From Hemicordylus capensis (taxonomy: Eukaryota; Chordata; Lepidosauria; Squamata; Cordylidae), in assembly GCF_027244095.1 (NCBI RefSeq), contig NC_069665.1, forward strand, positions 3,164,501 to 3,228,500: 64,000 nt of DNA, read 5' to 3'. The notes beneath the pieces are model-generated. The model saw only the letters and a program-made list of their open reading frames with translations, was not told where the DNA came from and made no database searches. Below, piece by piece: positions 22,530 to 34,379 of this stretch. The number at the start of each line of letters is the position of its first letter. The first letter of the stretch is position 1. The translations under genes were made by a program, and so were the position numbers.

Positions 22530-22982
22530 TGATGTATCGGGGTACCCTGACTCCAATAGGGGAGGTTCGTTCCTGGGCAGATGGTGCCCAATAATTAGCC
22601 CAGTCAAGAGGATTTATGATCAAAGCTTTATTATGCTCTTAAGTAGCATAGGTACTGCTTGACTAATGTCAAAGAGCAGGACAAAGGACCCATTACAGAG
22701 AGCATACATTTATACTCTAAAAACGTTCTTCAGAAAAACATGTTGTTCAGCTTTACAGCAAACTCGTCATCATGACTAACCAAGGTCTCTGCCTTATCTG
22801 CCTCTGCGTTATCTTTCTCCTCCAACACTTGCAGGTTGCTCTGACTCTAAGGGGAGGGAAAGTTTTCAAATAGCATTTGTAATTGCTGACAGGGACTTCC
22901 TATAAAGCTAATCCTTGAAACTAGTTAGCAGGCTGGCATTTTGTCAGGCTACGCACTTCTGTATCTAATTTGCCATACATCA
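22530..22982 (-). repeat. Retroviral 3' LTR
   Basis: About 453 bp, inverted ends TGATGTAT/ATACATCA. On the minus strand it has a TATAAA-type box and an AATAAA signal. Confidence 0.88.
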
Positions 22983-23179
22983 GTCCCCCCTTTCTGTTGT
23001 TCATATCTGAAACTTCAGATCTGTTGAAAGCAACCTATACCTCCTTCTCCTCCAGGGTGAACCAACACCACACATTCCTCATACTCTGAGATATTGGCAG
23101 GTATTGGATCCACATAGTCACCCTATAGGTTCCTGTCTCCAAGCTTATATAGCAAATTATCCAGTTCCAATGTACCATT

Positions 23180-24910
23180 CTAGCCCTAATATACCACAAT
23201 CTTTTCATCCATATACATCATGGCTAGCATCTCATGTTTAGATACTTTTGGCTTCTTTGGAACAATATGTTTAGCCAACCGGACAAAGGGGTTTACACGA
23301 TTAACAAAGCAACAGCAAGCGAAAAGAATAATGCCCATAATTAAGAGACCCAGGACTAAGGAGCGTACCCATCCCAGATCTGGCAACCAACTGGTAAGCC
23401 ATACCCAGGAATCCCAATTTGTTTGGCTCCCTATGTTATGAAACACCTGCAGGGCATTCCTAAGTTCCTGGGCCTTCTGGTTCAATTGTTGATTCCTATC
23501 CACATAATAACAACACTTATCCACATAGCATCAACGGGCACAGGCTCCCCCTTGTTGGGCAGCAAGCATGTTGAAAACATTTCGGTCTTGTAAAACCATC
23601 TTAAATAAAGACTGGACCTCTGCTCGCAGGTCCAACAACATGCACAAAGTATCATTAAACGATTTCTCAACTTCCTGGGAAATGTTGATCATCACTCTTT
23701 CTAATTCAATGACCCCCTGACCAGGTGAGATTGCCCTCCAGGCCTTGTGAAACCCTGTGTTTCGCACTGCTATCGGATTGATGTCCGATGCCCAATGCAG
23801 AAAGCTCCCCAAATTCAATACTCTGGAGGCGTTCAAACGCTTGTGTACCTCTACCCAAGGGGCCAAATAGGATGGGGCATAATGGTCCTCCCACCCAGGA
23901 GGTAATGCTTTGTATGCTGTTCGGCCACAAAGCCAATACATTCCTGTTTCATCCAGGATAAGGGTCAGGAAGTTGCCTGATCCATATTTCTGTCCTCACA
24001 GCTTCTTCTCCCCACGATTGAGAGATGTCTTACACCGACCATTCAGGCTGAAGCACCCTGAGTTACCTGCCATCCCCCCCGTACCAAACACTGGCCAAAG
24101 AGTGATCCCTGTGGTAGGCACAGGTGATACTGAGCCATAGATACCAAAAAGGGAGTACCCCAGGTGTACGTGTCATCCCTGCATGTTTCATTTTCAGTAG
24201 CTGTCTTATGTACCAGAATCCCCACCCGGTCATGCACATATATGGTATTGTACCATATTCCCAGGGACTCATTTTACTAGTCTCCCTCTGCGAAATTAAA
24301 CAATGTGACCAAGGTATCTGTATGTTCTTCGTCATGCAAAGAAAAATACTTCCCCACATTTAGCTGTGCCCCTTGACACTCCTCCTGAGGGGGTCCATAA
24401 CCATCCTTTGCAGGTACAAACTCCCCATTCACAGTGTCAAAAAGCCAGGTGTGGGCACAATAGTCATGTGGTATCATTTTGGATGCAAATGGGATGTTGC
24501 AACCAGCCTGAAATTCAGGGATTCCTAAGGAGAACCGATTCCTTCCCCATGCGTGGGTAACCTGGGCCCCACCTCCTCTCCATGTGGGTCTCCAAGCAAG
24601 GTTAATGTTGCTAACCCATACAGGACCCCATCCCACTCGTGGGGGCCTTATCCACCATGTGAGGGACACTGGACCCCCTAACCTGGCAATTCGCTCATTA
24701 GAATATATGACAGCATGTGTGCACACCCAGTAGTCCTTAAGCCAGGTGGCATGGACTACTGCCTGAAGGCTCTGTACCTTGGGGTGGGGTCCCATTTGAC
24801 CCCAGGTGGCTGGGAGCAATATGGTCACAGCAACCCATAGCCAAACCTGAGTACACTTATTCTGACTTCTGAGTTGGGGCACCCAAACCAATTTCTGTGA
24901 GCCCATATTA
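23180..24910 (-). pseudogene. Retroviral env fossil
   Basis: Surface and transmembrane portions of a gamma-type envelope can be recognised, including a leader, a cysteine-rich segment of the CX6CC kind and a C-terminal membrane anchor. The frame is broken a handful of times. It directly precedes the 3' LTR, as expected. Confidence 0.75.
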
Positions 24911-25274
24911 TGGAATTACATGTATATGCGTGCTGCAATAGCTATTCCCAAACCCACAGTCACGAACATCAAGGCTTCCCGGCCTGGTTTGTCACACATT
25001 GTCTCTGGAACTTCACACGTAGAGGCTGGTTAGCAGTAAGTTGGGGACACAGGCTCTGATGGCGAATCCGGTAGCACTGTACATACACACTGTACATACA
25101 CCTGCGGTGCACCATCCCCCCTCACAGTCAAGTCAATGTCATTCGTGACACTCGAAATGGGAACCGCCCATAGAATACTTCAAAAGGGGCAAAAGGGTTG
25201 GACGCGCACGAAATAGAGCTAATGGCAATGCTCCAACCCAGTTCCAATTAAGCTCCAAAGCCAAAAGTGTCAAG

Positions 25275-25660
25275 CAGAGGCGTAACTATAGGGGGGGCAG
25301 GGGGGGCACGTGCCCCGGGCGCCATCTTTTCTGGTCACGTGGGGGGCGCTGCCATGACAAAAAAAACCTTTAATTTTTTTAAAAAAATTTTGTTAATACA
25401 AATGTTTCCTGTGCAGCAGTGCTGCAGCAGTCAAGGGAGCGCGTCGGCGCCCCTTCCCCCACAAGCAGTCCCTTCCGCGCCGCCCGCCCGCCCCCCATTG
25501 CTTCGCTGGCGCCTGGCGGCCAGTCAGTGGCCTGGCTTGGCGGCGGGCGCTTGTGAGGAAAAACCTAAGTATAATGTAGTATGTTGGGGGGGCAGGAGGG
25601 CGCGGGGGGGCACCATTTCAGTGCTTGCCCCGGGCGCCGTTTTCCCTAGTTACGCCTCTG
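25275..25660. mobile_element. hAT MITE inserted in the retrovirus
   Basis: 386 bp. Terminal inverted repeats CAGAGGCGTAACTA / TAGTTACGCCTCTG, flanked by a perfect 8-bp duplication GTGTCAAG (25267-25274, 25661-25668). Internal GTGCCCCGGGCGCC and its inverse pair further in. GC-rich, non-coding. Confidence 0.93.
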
Positions 25661-26859
25661 GTGTCAAGTGTTTCTTTAAAAACTTATTCATCCAGGTGTT
25701 CTCCACCAAGCAAGGCTGCTTGATATTCCAAATCACAATGTGAATGCCCGCTCCCCCTTGTTGACAACCACAACCTATCCCCTCCCCCCTTCTCTGAATG
25801 CAACCGGGTGTCAAGGATCAACTTGGGGTCGATAAAAGGCTGGGGCTGTCGAACAGGTAGAGTCACCGCCTCTTTCGGGGGACGAGAGGCACTAAGTATA
25901 GTGGGTATAGGCTTCTCAAGGCATGGATATATGCAAGGCCGTCCCCCTGGACATATACAGGCCTCCCTCAGACATCTGGCATCAAATCAAAGATGTGGCA
26001 TCATTACATTTCCATCAGATGTTTGGCATCATTAACTACAGCACTCCGGGACGCATAAGAATCAGGAATAGGCAACCTGCATCATGGCCTTTTCCTCGAA
26101 CCCAAAACAGGGCAGCCAATGGATGTTCCGCCATCATTGGCCAGGACTGGGAATATAGATGGGGAACCCCACTTCAGGCAACCGCTGTTGCTGATGATGG
26201 TTAGCCTGGCCTGTCACACTGCCGGTCCTTCTGGGTCAGGACTGAAGGCTTCCTTCCCTTTCACTTGATCGTTGCTTTGGTCCTCAACAGAAAGACATCC
26301 CTCTCGGGAAAGACAGTTCAAGACAATTCTGCTTATTTTAGGAATAAAAGACAGATACATGAATTTCCAACTCCCCCCGCCCCTTGGGTAGGGACAGCAT
26401 GCTGAGACTGAGTCCCTGAGCAGCCCAATACAATAAATAAACCTGAGGCTATTTTCAATTCGATCTTTTGGCATTTTCTTTCCAACTTATGTTTTTGTTT
26501 TCCTGCTTGCCCTCCTTCCCCCCCCCCGAAGTCCAAAACAGGGGATAGTGTCCTCATTTGGGGCTTGTGACAACTGCTGTGGCTATGCCACAGGTAGAAA
26601 AGGCTTCACCCAATGCGCGATCCTGAGCAGGAGGCAAAATCAATAAAAACCAAAAGGGAAAACAATAATGAAGTCCACATTCTTCCCCCCTTGTGGGTTT
26701 GTGACTGAGAAAACATTAAAATCTGACAGGTCATAGTCTTATCACTCGAGAGGCCACAACAGAAATTCCAGCGCTCTCATATAGTCTCTCTTATATCCAG
26801 CTGTTCTTCTGAAAAGTCCAAAACAGTGTACTACACAAGCCTTATTTCTTTTCACAACA

Positions 26860-27000
26860 ATCCTCCAAGGCAGGCAAGGCAGTTCAAGTGGCTGGCCCAG
26901 TGCCACCCAGCAAGTGTCATGGTGGAATGAGGATCCGAACTCGGGTCTTGCCGGTCCTAGCCCAGCACTCTAACCTCCACACTGGCTGCCTACAGACTTA
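26860..27000 (-). mobile_element. MIR-like SINE fragment
   Basis: GCCACCCAGCAAGTGTCATG, GATCCGAACTCGGGTCTTG (inverse B-box type) and CCCAGCACTCTAACC. Confidence 0.55.
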
Positions 27001-27337
27001 CAGACTTCTGTCAGGGCAATACACAACAATCCCCATCCAGTGTATCGAACTCCATCCTCCATAAAAGGGTAATTCATCAGTGACATCTGGCTTATGGGAT
27101 TTCCACTGTCCCCATCAAATCCCCATCTAAGCCACGTGCAGATAGTGTTCCAGCTCTCCGTCTTCAGCCTCATCACTAGCAAGCTTGGTAGGGCTACAAT
27201 ATCCTCATAAAAACCTATAGAAAAGAAACAGTCCTTGCCCCCAAGCAAAAATGCTATTGTTGAAATAAGACTAATATCTCTTTTGCGAGGTCTAGAGTCT
27301 CATGAAACAAAACAAGCTTCCTTATTAAAAGATATTA

Positions 27338-27608
27338 CAGTGGTCCCTCGACTTACGAAGTTAATCCGTTCCGAATGCATGTTCGTAGGTCGAAAATTTC
27401 GTAAGTCGAAAAGCACACCCACGGAGGTCTAAAAAAATTAGTAAGTCGAGTAAGCCACATCTAAAAATTTGTAAGTCGAGGAAATTGCATCTAAACCGCC
27501 AACGGTTTCCGTTCGTAGCTCGAAAAATTCGTAAGCGTGCGGCCATTTTTGTCGTTCGTAAGTCGAAAACATCGGATGTCGAGTAGTTCGTAAGTCGAGG
27601 GTCCACTG
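27338..27608. mobile_element. Mariner/pogo-type MITE with TA duplication
   Basis: 271 bp. Ends CAGTGGTCCCTCGACTTACG and CGTAAGTCGAGGGTCCACTG, flanked by TA on both sides. The interior is largely made of repeats of the CGTAAGTCGA unit. Confidence 0.88.
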
Positions 27609-27614
27609 TATCAA

Positions 27615-29900
27615 GAAAAACGCCCATAGTCTTGCAGAGGAGTGATGCCTGTGATAAACACAAGTTATCATCTAATCTCTAGTCAGGAGCTGTGAAAACA
27701 GAATACGGGTTTTATGACAACACTTGATCCCTTTCAAACTGGGAGGTTTTCCAGGTAATATGCAAACCAGTCCTTTGGAACTCCCTTCCATTTGCAGGAG
27801 TGACAAAACAAAATTCCTTACACCAAATCTCATGTCTGGGATCTGGAATTTCAAGATCCAGCTACTGTGAAGGCAAAGCAGGGCTGGCAGTGGGTCAAAT
27901 TTATGAATTTGAAGCCTCAGACCCATTGACAATACCCTCAGTTTACATCAAAAACAGTTAGCAGAAACATTTCATACATATTGCGAAGATATAAAACAAT
28001 AACTCCATTTGACTATTTGACTTAAAATCCTTTTCCTTCTCACCCACAACAAAAAGTGGCTGTTCAGAGACCTCACTCAGTATTTGGAGTGAGGAGACCA
28101 GACTCCGGTCATAAGCCACCACAGGCTCGACTCCACATTGGAAACACTTTTCCATATACAGCCCATACAAAAAGAAAAACTTAAACAAAGTTAGAGGAAC
28201 CTAAGAGCCCCCTCTTTCCCTTTCAAAGAGATATAACGGCCTGTGTAGTTTTTCTTTTACATACACTCAAGCAATTTCAAGCAATTACCATCAAGCAATT
28301 TCATTATAACCATAGGCCATACAGAAGACATAAAGAAAATCAAAAGTATATATTTATACAAAGCTTTCCCCCAATCTCCCTTTAGCTCAAGAAAGTATTA
28401 CAGGCTTAAAGAAGCCACTAAAAGCCAATACCACCGTGCAAGACCACATCCGACAAAAACAATTGCATTCTGAGTGACGAGGAGGACACATGCCACCTGA
28501 CATTGGGAGGATGGAGTAGACAGAACTCGCCCTTTCTTCTGCATATACATTGCAACCCAGCCATTTAGCAACATTTCCCCTTTTTGAATTCAATTTCAGG
28601 GCAAGTTTCCTTTGTAACAACTTACAGAATATACAGCAAGTCACTAAAACACTTTCACATATATAACAAAAGTCCCATCAGTGCCATCAGATGAATGGCA
28701 GAACATGCTCTGCATTCTAACAAAATGTGGAATCTCACACAGAACTTAACAGAAATAAAGTTCTCAGTAATCTGGGCTCCCATTAGAAACACACACACAT
28801 ATATACACACCCACAGCTCCCCTGGAATTAACACCAGACGCAGTTAACTTTTAGACAAAGTTTTTGAAGGGAGGCAGATAAGTTCGCATGTTAGTGATAC
28901 AATCAAATACCATTTTAGAAACATAACAAAATGAACAGCTACATATTTTAGACTGCATTTAAACAAAATAAAACTGTGGTTTCATTTAACATCTAATAAA
29001 ATGTTAATTCATTTAAGCATGTTTACCCATGAGCAAATTAACCAGTCAAGTGGAACAAAAAGAACCCCCCAGATACACAGTCATCAGCAAAAAGATCTAT
29101 AACAACATTCTATTCCCGACCTCCCTCAGATTGCATTCCTAAAGACACTGATGCATTTCATTCCTTTTAAATAAAAACCTCCCTTTTGTCCTTCAAACTT
29201 CAAACCACTTAGCAATACATTCCATTCAAAATTCCTGATAGTAAAACACACGGTGGAGATCTTTACAGTGGGCTGGCAGGTACCTTGCCAACAGCGACCA
29301 ATGTGGTCTTCCAGAACCCACAACCCTTCATCAGCTTGTCTCGAGACCACAACTCCACAAAACCCTGAGCATACTGATGCTCTTCATATCTACCCATCTG
29401 GGTACAAAACAAAAGCAGCTGCAAAATATTTCAGTAGTCCATGGACAAACATTAACCATTTACGTCTGCCTCAATGGGTCGCCGCCCATAAGAACCTGCC
29501 AGTTCCTTAAAACACATTCCAACGGGGTGCATGACTCCCCTCTCAATTTGCTCTGAGCTTTCCAAATCACTACGTGGGGCTCGGGACTTTAACCCAGTGA
29601 GTGGGACTGAAACCAAGTGGCTAACCCACCCTGTGCACCTTGACTATGTCCAGGTGTGCACAACACTCACCCCAATACTTGCAACCTGGGACTCTAACCC
29701 TTGCGCGCTTCTTTCCATCCCACCGGCCGGACTGCACCCAGTGATCTGCCTCTCTGGACTCCTCACACTTGTGGTGGCCACTCGGGGGCTGCTCCACCTG
29801 TGAAAAAGGACCCGGGAAACTTCCCGGTAGCCGGCATGCCTTTTCACCCAGCAAGAGCCCCGGAGGGGATGCACCACCCAGTGGGGTCCCTAATTACACC
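27615..29900. other. Retrovirus interior, unrecognised
   Basis: AT-rich, no protein similarity recognised on either strand, no repeats noticed. Occupies the place where gag and pol would normally lie. Confidence 0.5.
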
Positions 29901-29904
29901 CCAT

Positions 29905-29922
29905 ATCCGAGTCACGGCACCA
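29905..29922 (-). other. Primer binding site, tRNA-His type
   Basis: Minus-strand TGGTGCCGTGACTCGGAT, two bases inside the 5' LTR. This is the classical complement of the tRNA-His 3' end used by some class I retroviruses. Confidence 0.8.
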
Positions 29923-29924
29923 CT

Positions 29925-30387
29925 TGATGTATCGGGGTACCCTGACCCCAATAGGGGAGGTTCGTTCCTGGGCAGATGGAGCCCAATAATTAGCCCAGTC
30001 GAGAGGATTTATGATCAAAGCTTTATTATGCTCTTAAGTAGCATAGGTACTGCTTGACTAATGTCAAAGAGCAGGACAAAGGACCCATTACAGAGAGCAT
30101 ACATTTATACTCTAAAAACATTCTTCAGAAAAACATGTTGTTCAGCTTCACAGCATCTCGTCATTTACTCATCATCATGACTAACCAAGGTCTCTGCCTT
30201 ATCTGCCTCTGCGTTATCTTTCTCCTCCAACACTTGCAGGTTGCTCTGACTCTAAGGGAAGGGAAAGTTTTCAAACAGCATTTGTAATTGCTGACAGGGA
30301 CTTCCTATAAAGCTAATCCTTGAAACTAGTTAGCAGGCTGGCATTTTGTCAGGCTACGCACTTCTGTATCTAATTTGCCATACATCA
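29925..30387 (-). repeat. Retroviral 5' LTR
   Basis: About 463 bp, nearly identical to the partner at 22530-22982. The length difference is one short indel near the middle. Confidence 0.88.
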
Positions 30388-30464
30388 CACATAGCTGGCT
30401 TTACCGTGGGTTTACTGAGAGGCTTTACTGCGAACTCGAAGTTGTCCCAAACAACCGATGCAAA

Positions 30465-30644
30465 CAGAGGTGCACCTAGGTAATTTTGGAGCCCAGACCT
30501 TAATGCCTTTGGAGGCCCCCCTCCCCTGTAAATTAAGCATCAACATGCTCCACACCAGCCAGGACAGACTAAAGAGGATTGGGGGGGAGGGGCTGTGGAG
30601 GCCCTGGATTTCAGCCCCAAAGTCCAGGGGTAAGAGCACCTCTG
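30465..30644. mobile_element. hAT MITE with perfect 8-bp target duplication
   Basis: 180 bp. Ends CAGAGGTGCACC / GAGCACCTCTG, duplication GATGCAAA at 30457-30464 and 30645-30652. Nested in the MITE at 30388-30800. Confidence 0.9.
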
Positions 30645-31065
30645 GATGCAAATAGTGGATTTTTTTTACCCTGGATATAAATTGGGCTACCCTCTAATGT
30701 GCAGTGAAAACCCCAAATTGTGTGTGAAGTGCTCCTCTCTAAGTCGCAGGGACTTCAGGGTAAATGTGGCCGATATGTGAACACCCCCCCCCCTCCATTC
30801 CAGACAAGAGGTGAGTTAAAGGACTTTAAAAGCCCTGTGTGGGGAACCTCCTGGCAGTGTGCAGAGATGACTGTTCTCACCGTGCAGTGCTGAGCTTTGC
30901 CCAGGGCCAGGGGTCTCTTTTAAAGGGAACGGAGCCCCCTTGAGCCCTGGCAGCACGGGACCATCTTGGAAGACACGTCGCCCTTCTCAGCACTTTCCTA
31001 TAGAGCTCTTGAAAGGACTCCATCTCCCTCAAAGGGCCCACTGTGAGGACCTCTCAAGGGAAAGG

Positions 31066-31287
31066 GAAAGTGTGCCATCAAGTCAATTTCGACTCCTGGC
31101 ACCCACAGAGCCTTGTGGTTGTCCTGGGTAGAATACAGGAGGGGTTGGCCATGGCCTCTTCCTGCGCAGAATGAGATGATGCCTTTCAGCACCTTCCTAG
31201 ATCGCTGCTGCCCGATATAGTACCAGCAGGGATTCGAACCGACAACTTTCTGCTTGTTAGTCAAGCATTTCCCCGCTGCACCACTTA
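31066..31287 (-). mobile_element. Sauria-type SINE
   Basis: Minus strand: tRNA-like head with B box GGTTCGAATCCCTGC, body, and a Bov-B-like tail (inverse TTTCGACTCCTGGCACC, AGAATACAGGAGGGGTT). Confidence 0.85.
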
Positions 31288-31289
31288 AG

Positions 31290-32660
31290 GTGAGGACCAC
31301 TACACAGTGAGAAATGGCTCTCACTTTGAAGGTTCTCTGCCATGTGGACCTGCCTGGAAAAATAGTGAAGGTCACTGTCCTAGGTTCCCATCCAAACAGA
31401 CAAGAAATGTTCAGTAGCCACCAGCTATCAAGGCTGATAAGCAAGCATCAAGCTATCCAAAGCTAAAAGAGAGCGCCAGTTCTTCACAACAGGATTCTTG
31501 AGCACAACATCAACATTTTTATTTTTATGTTTCAGCCCCTCATGCTGTCAGAAGCCTTGTGGACCTTTTAAGCTATGCGGGTTTAATGCTTTTGTCTATT
31601 CCTGGCCATTGGAGCACAGGCCCAGTTCTGGAGCACCCAGATATTCCTTTCCTTTGACAAATGTTGCAGAAGAGTGACTCACTTTTTCATAGAAAAATGG
31701 CTACACTTGCTGAGAAGCTAAATACGAAAGCTGAGAAAAAGGCGCTGAGCTCATTAGAGGCCCTTGATGAACACTGGCTGCCCTGTACTGCAAACTCCTT
31801 TTAAAACTTTCATTTATAACTCCCACCCCCACCATCCCCTCACTGCTGAAAATAAGCGTGTTGTGTCCTTCCCAAGGGCTTGAAAAACTGAATTCAGGTC
31901 ATGCTTGTGTTGGAGAGCATGCACTTTGCATTTATGTAACATTGCTGGAGGCTGAACAGCTGAAGACAAACACAGGCTTAAGAGAAACAGAACATTCTTA
32001 GCCATGGTCAGAGAGCAGGTTCCTCACCCACAGCAGGAACCTACCTTAAGAATTGCTTATGTACCAGTGAGCTGAACGCAGGACCAGGTGTGTGTGTGTG
32101 TGTGTGTGTGTACACATAGACATTTCAAAACAGTTGCAAAACTGTGGGGATTGGGGAAATATTGGTGACATCACAAGTACTAGCCAATAAGACCACCACC
32201 ATGGCCAGATATTCCTCAACACTTTTTTGTAGAACTAGGTTTGGGCTGTGGTTGTTTTTTCCATAGAGCTCATTTGTGTATCCTGAAGACAGGATACACA
32301 AATGCACATATACTCATTTTCAGGGCATCAAAAGAACTTTCTGACTACTTTCTTGGCCACCTGCAGTCTACTAAAGTTCTTCTGCTCTCTGCCTCTGTGT
32401 GTGCATGTCTGTGCGTGTGTATGTGCTGCATCTGAGATAATAGAGATAAAACACACTTCCTGCAGACGGCGCCGTTTGCCTTCTTATGCCGTGAGATTCT
32501 GCCAAGAATGCCGAGCGTTCTCTGTGAATGAGCCATTTGTTTTGCAATGGATGCCATGTGCAAACTTCAGAAACATCAAACTCAGACGTCTCTCCTTTTC
32601 CACAGCCAGAAGAATCTGGGAATAGGACAAGGATGTGCCACTTTCACAGGCACAATGAAT
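31290..32660. other. Unassigned sequence with a GT repeat and a short hairpin
   Basis: (GT)n at about 32090-32111. Perfect 13-bp inverted repeat at about 32270-32304 (CATTTGTGTATCC / GGATACACAAATG). Open frame at 32302-32625 without known domain. Confidence 0.4.
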
Positions 32661-32661
32661 C

Positions 32662-33245
32662 CATCAATCACTTTTATTTCGGTCTCAGACCAACATAAGA
32701 GCAAGAAGAACATAAAACATAGTAAGTGAAGCCTAGCGGTGACACAATACAAGCATATGGTATGGAATCATAATAACTATAAAAGACTATAAAAACCAGA
32801 AGTAGAAGTAAAATTTGGAGTAAAACTATGTCTGTCTAGTACAAAAAGCAAGACTGCAAATTAAATGGCCCTTAATGGACAAGATCTAAAAGCTGTAGTG
32901 AACAGTAGTTAATGATGGTAAAAAGTGGGTGAAAAGTACCAGCTGGGATTTGAACTGGCAACCTTCTGCTTGTTAGACAAGTATTTCCCCACTGTGCCCC
33001 TTATGGTGGCATTACTTCTGCTACATAAATTACTTCTGCTACATGACTTCTGGTATGTAAATAAATAAATAAATAAATAAATACTAATACTAATACTAAT
33101 ACTAATACTAATACTAATACTAATACTAATACTACGAAAATTTATATACCACTTTTCAGCAAAAGTTCCCAAAGCGTTGATATAGCGAATAAGGAAGGAA
33201 GATCCTCTTCAATAAAGAGAATCACCGCTTCAAAAAGGTGCCTCT
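32662..33245 (-). mobile_element. Cluster of LINE tail, SINE head and simple repeat
   Basis: 32662-32850 LINE-type tail (ACTTTTATTTCGGTC). 32918-33005 inverse tRNA-like head of a Sauria-type SINE (GGATTTGAACTGGCAACC). 33058-33135 (AAAT)n then (ACTAAT)n. 33135-33245 LINE 3' end (TATATACCACTTTTCAGC). Confidence 0.55.
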
Positions 33246-33249
33246 TTGC

Positions 33250-33950
33250 TCAGTTAGTGGAGGTTTCTCTGGCTGTGGGGGTGGGCACGGCCATGGGGGC
33301 TGTCATGGAGAGTGTTGCCTGCACTTCTGAAGCCCCCCAGAATAGTCCAGGGGGGTCCAACCAGGGTTCCCCCACACCCTTTCTCGTTGGGCGCTTCATC
33401 TCCCCCCAGGATTGCAAACGTGCTGCTCCTTTGGCATCAGCTTGCCCAAATGTGAGTGTCCTGCATAACCCTTAAGCAGAATGGTGGTCTGTGAAGCCGA
33501 CTGAGAGTCTCCCCTGCAGCCTTGGATGCAGCGCCCTTTTCCAGCTCCCTGTAATTCCTCAGGATATTTCTGGGACCGGCTTCCCAAGGACACAGGGGGC
33601 CACCTTCTCGCTGTGGTTTGGTTTCTCCCAAACCAGAGGGGAAGGAGGAGGGGTCGGAGTCCACTTCCCTTGCCCCACCCTGCATTCCGAGGGGCTCCTT
33701 GCAGGCTTGTTCAGAGTCCAGATGGATCTTCTGCAGCCCGGCTGCTTTCCAGGAGGGCTGGAGTTCTCCCTTCAAGCGCTGCCAATTGCATTCCACAGCC
33801 AAGTTGGCCTTGTGGGATTCCCAGTCCATGCTTCTAATCTCCAGTGGTTTCTTTTCTAAAAAGAGACAGAGAGGCACAGGGAGGAGGAAAGCCCTGCCTC
33901 TGCCCTTGAAAAGTTGCCATAAGAACACCAGAAGAAGGTGACTTGGAGCA
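33250..33950. other. Unassigned moderately GC-rich sequence
   Basis: Open frames up to 163 codons (minus, 33437-33928) overlap plus-strand ones. None resembles a known protein. Confidence 0.3.
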
Positions 33951-34379
33951 GGGTAATTGAGTGGACGGGTTCAAAGAACCCGGGCCCCCAGATCCTGGGG
34001 GCCCCCTTGCTCCACCCCTCCCTGTTTTCTTCATTATCTCCCTCACTCTAAGGGGCCACCAGGGAGAGGGCCGAACACAGACCTCCTCTTCCCGAGGTAC
34101 CCCCCTGCCTTGGAGCCAGTTTAGAACCCCCTGAGAGCTAAAATGGCTTGGCCCCCTAAACTCTCAACCTAATTCAGCTCAAAACCTTCTCCAGGGATTC
34201 TCTGACCCCTTGAATATTATCCGTAAAGGTGACATTTGCATTTGACACCTAATTCTGTTTTGGTCTCTGACAGCTGATGTTTGTCAGCCTTTTATCGCTG
34301 ATCTGCAATAGTTTGTAGTATTCCGCAGTATTGGTAGCTCTAACAGTATATCACCGTGACGTTCAAGCTTTCTCCCTCC

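Larger units (their letters stand above)
22530..30387 (-). mobile_element. Endogenous retrovirus fossil with paired LTRs
   Basis: Minus-strand provirus of about 7.86 kb, bounded by LTRs with TGATGTAT..ATACATCA ends and by a 4-bp CACA target duplication (22526-22529, 30388-30391). The tRNA-His type primer site and Env type suggest a gamma-like (class I) retrovirus. The env region is recognisable. Near 25150-25270 is a remnant of the end of integrase. About 25.9-29.9 kb shows no recognisable gag or pol, so most of the coding interior is lost or replaced. Two MITEs and a MIR-like piece lie inside. The LTRs look about 97-98% identical by eye, implying a fairly young insertion (order of several million years, rate-dependent). 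Broken. Confidence 0.85.
22506..30800. mobile_element. Unclassified MITE, interrupted by the retrovirus and by a hAT MITE
   Basis: Left piece about 22506-22529 (CCCTGGGACCTTTACACA), right piece 30388-30800. Intact relatives at 34380-34640, 37065-37260 and (minus) 37425-37905 read GGGACTTCTACACACAGC straight into CAAGCTTTACGGCAAG. This shows that the retrovirus split the MITE here. Confidence 0.6.

Noticed and set aside
22240-22662. 140-codon plus-strand frame
   Set aside because: Runs across a LINE tail and into the LTR; no coding identity.
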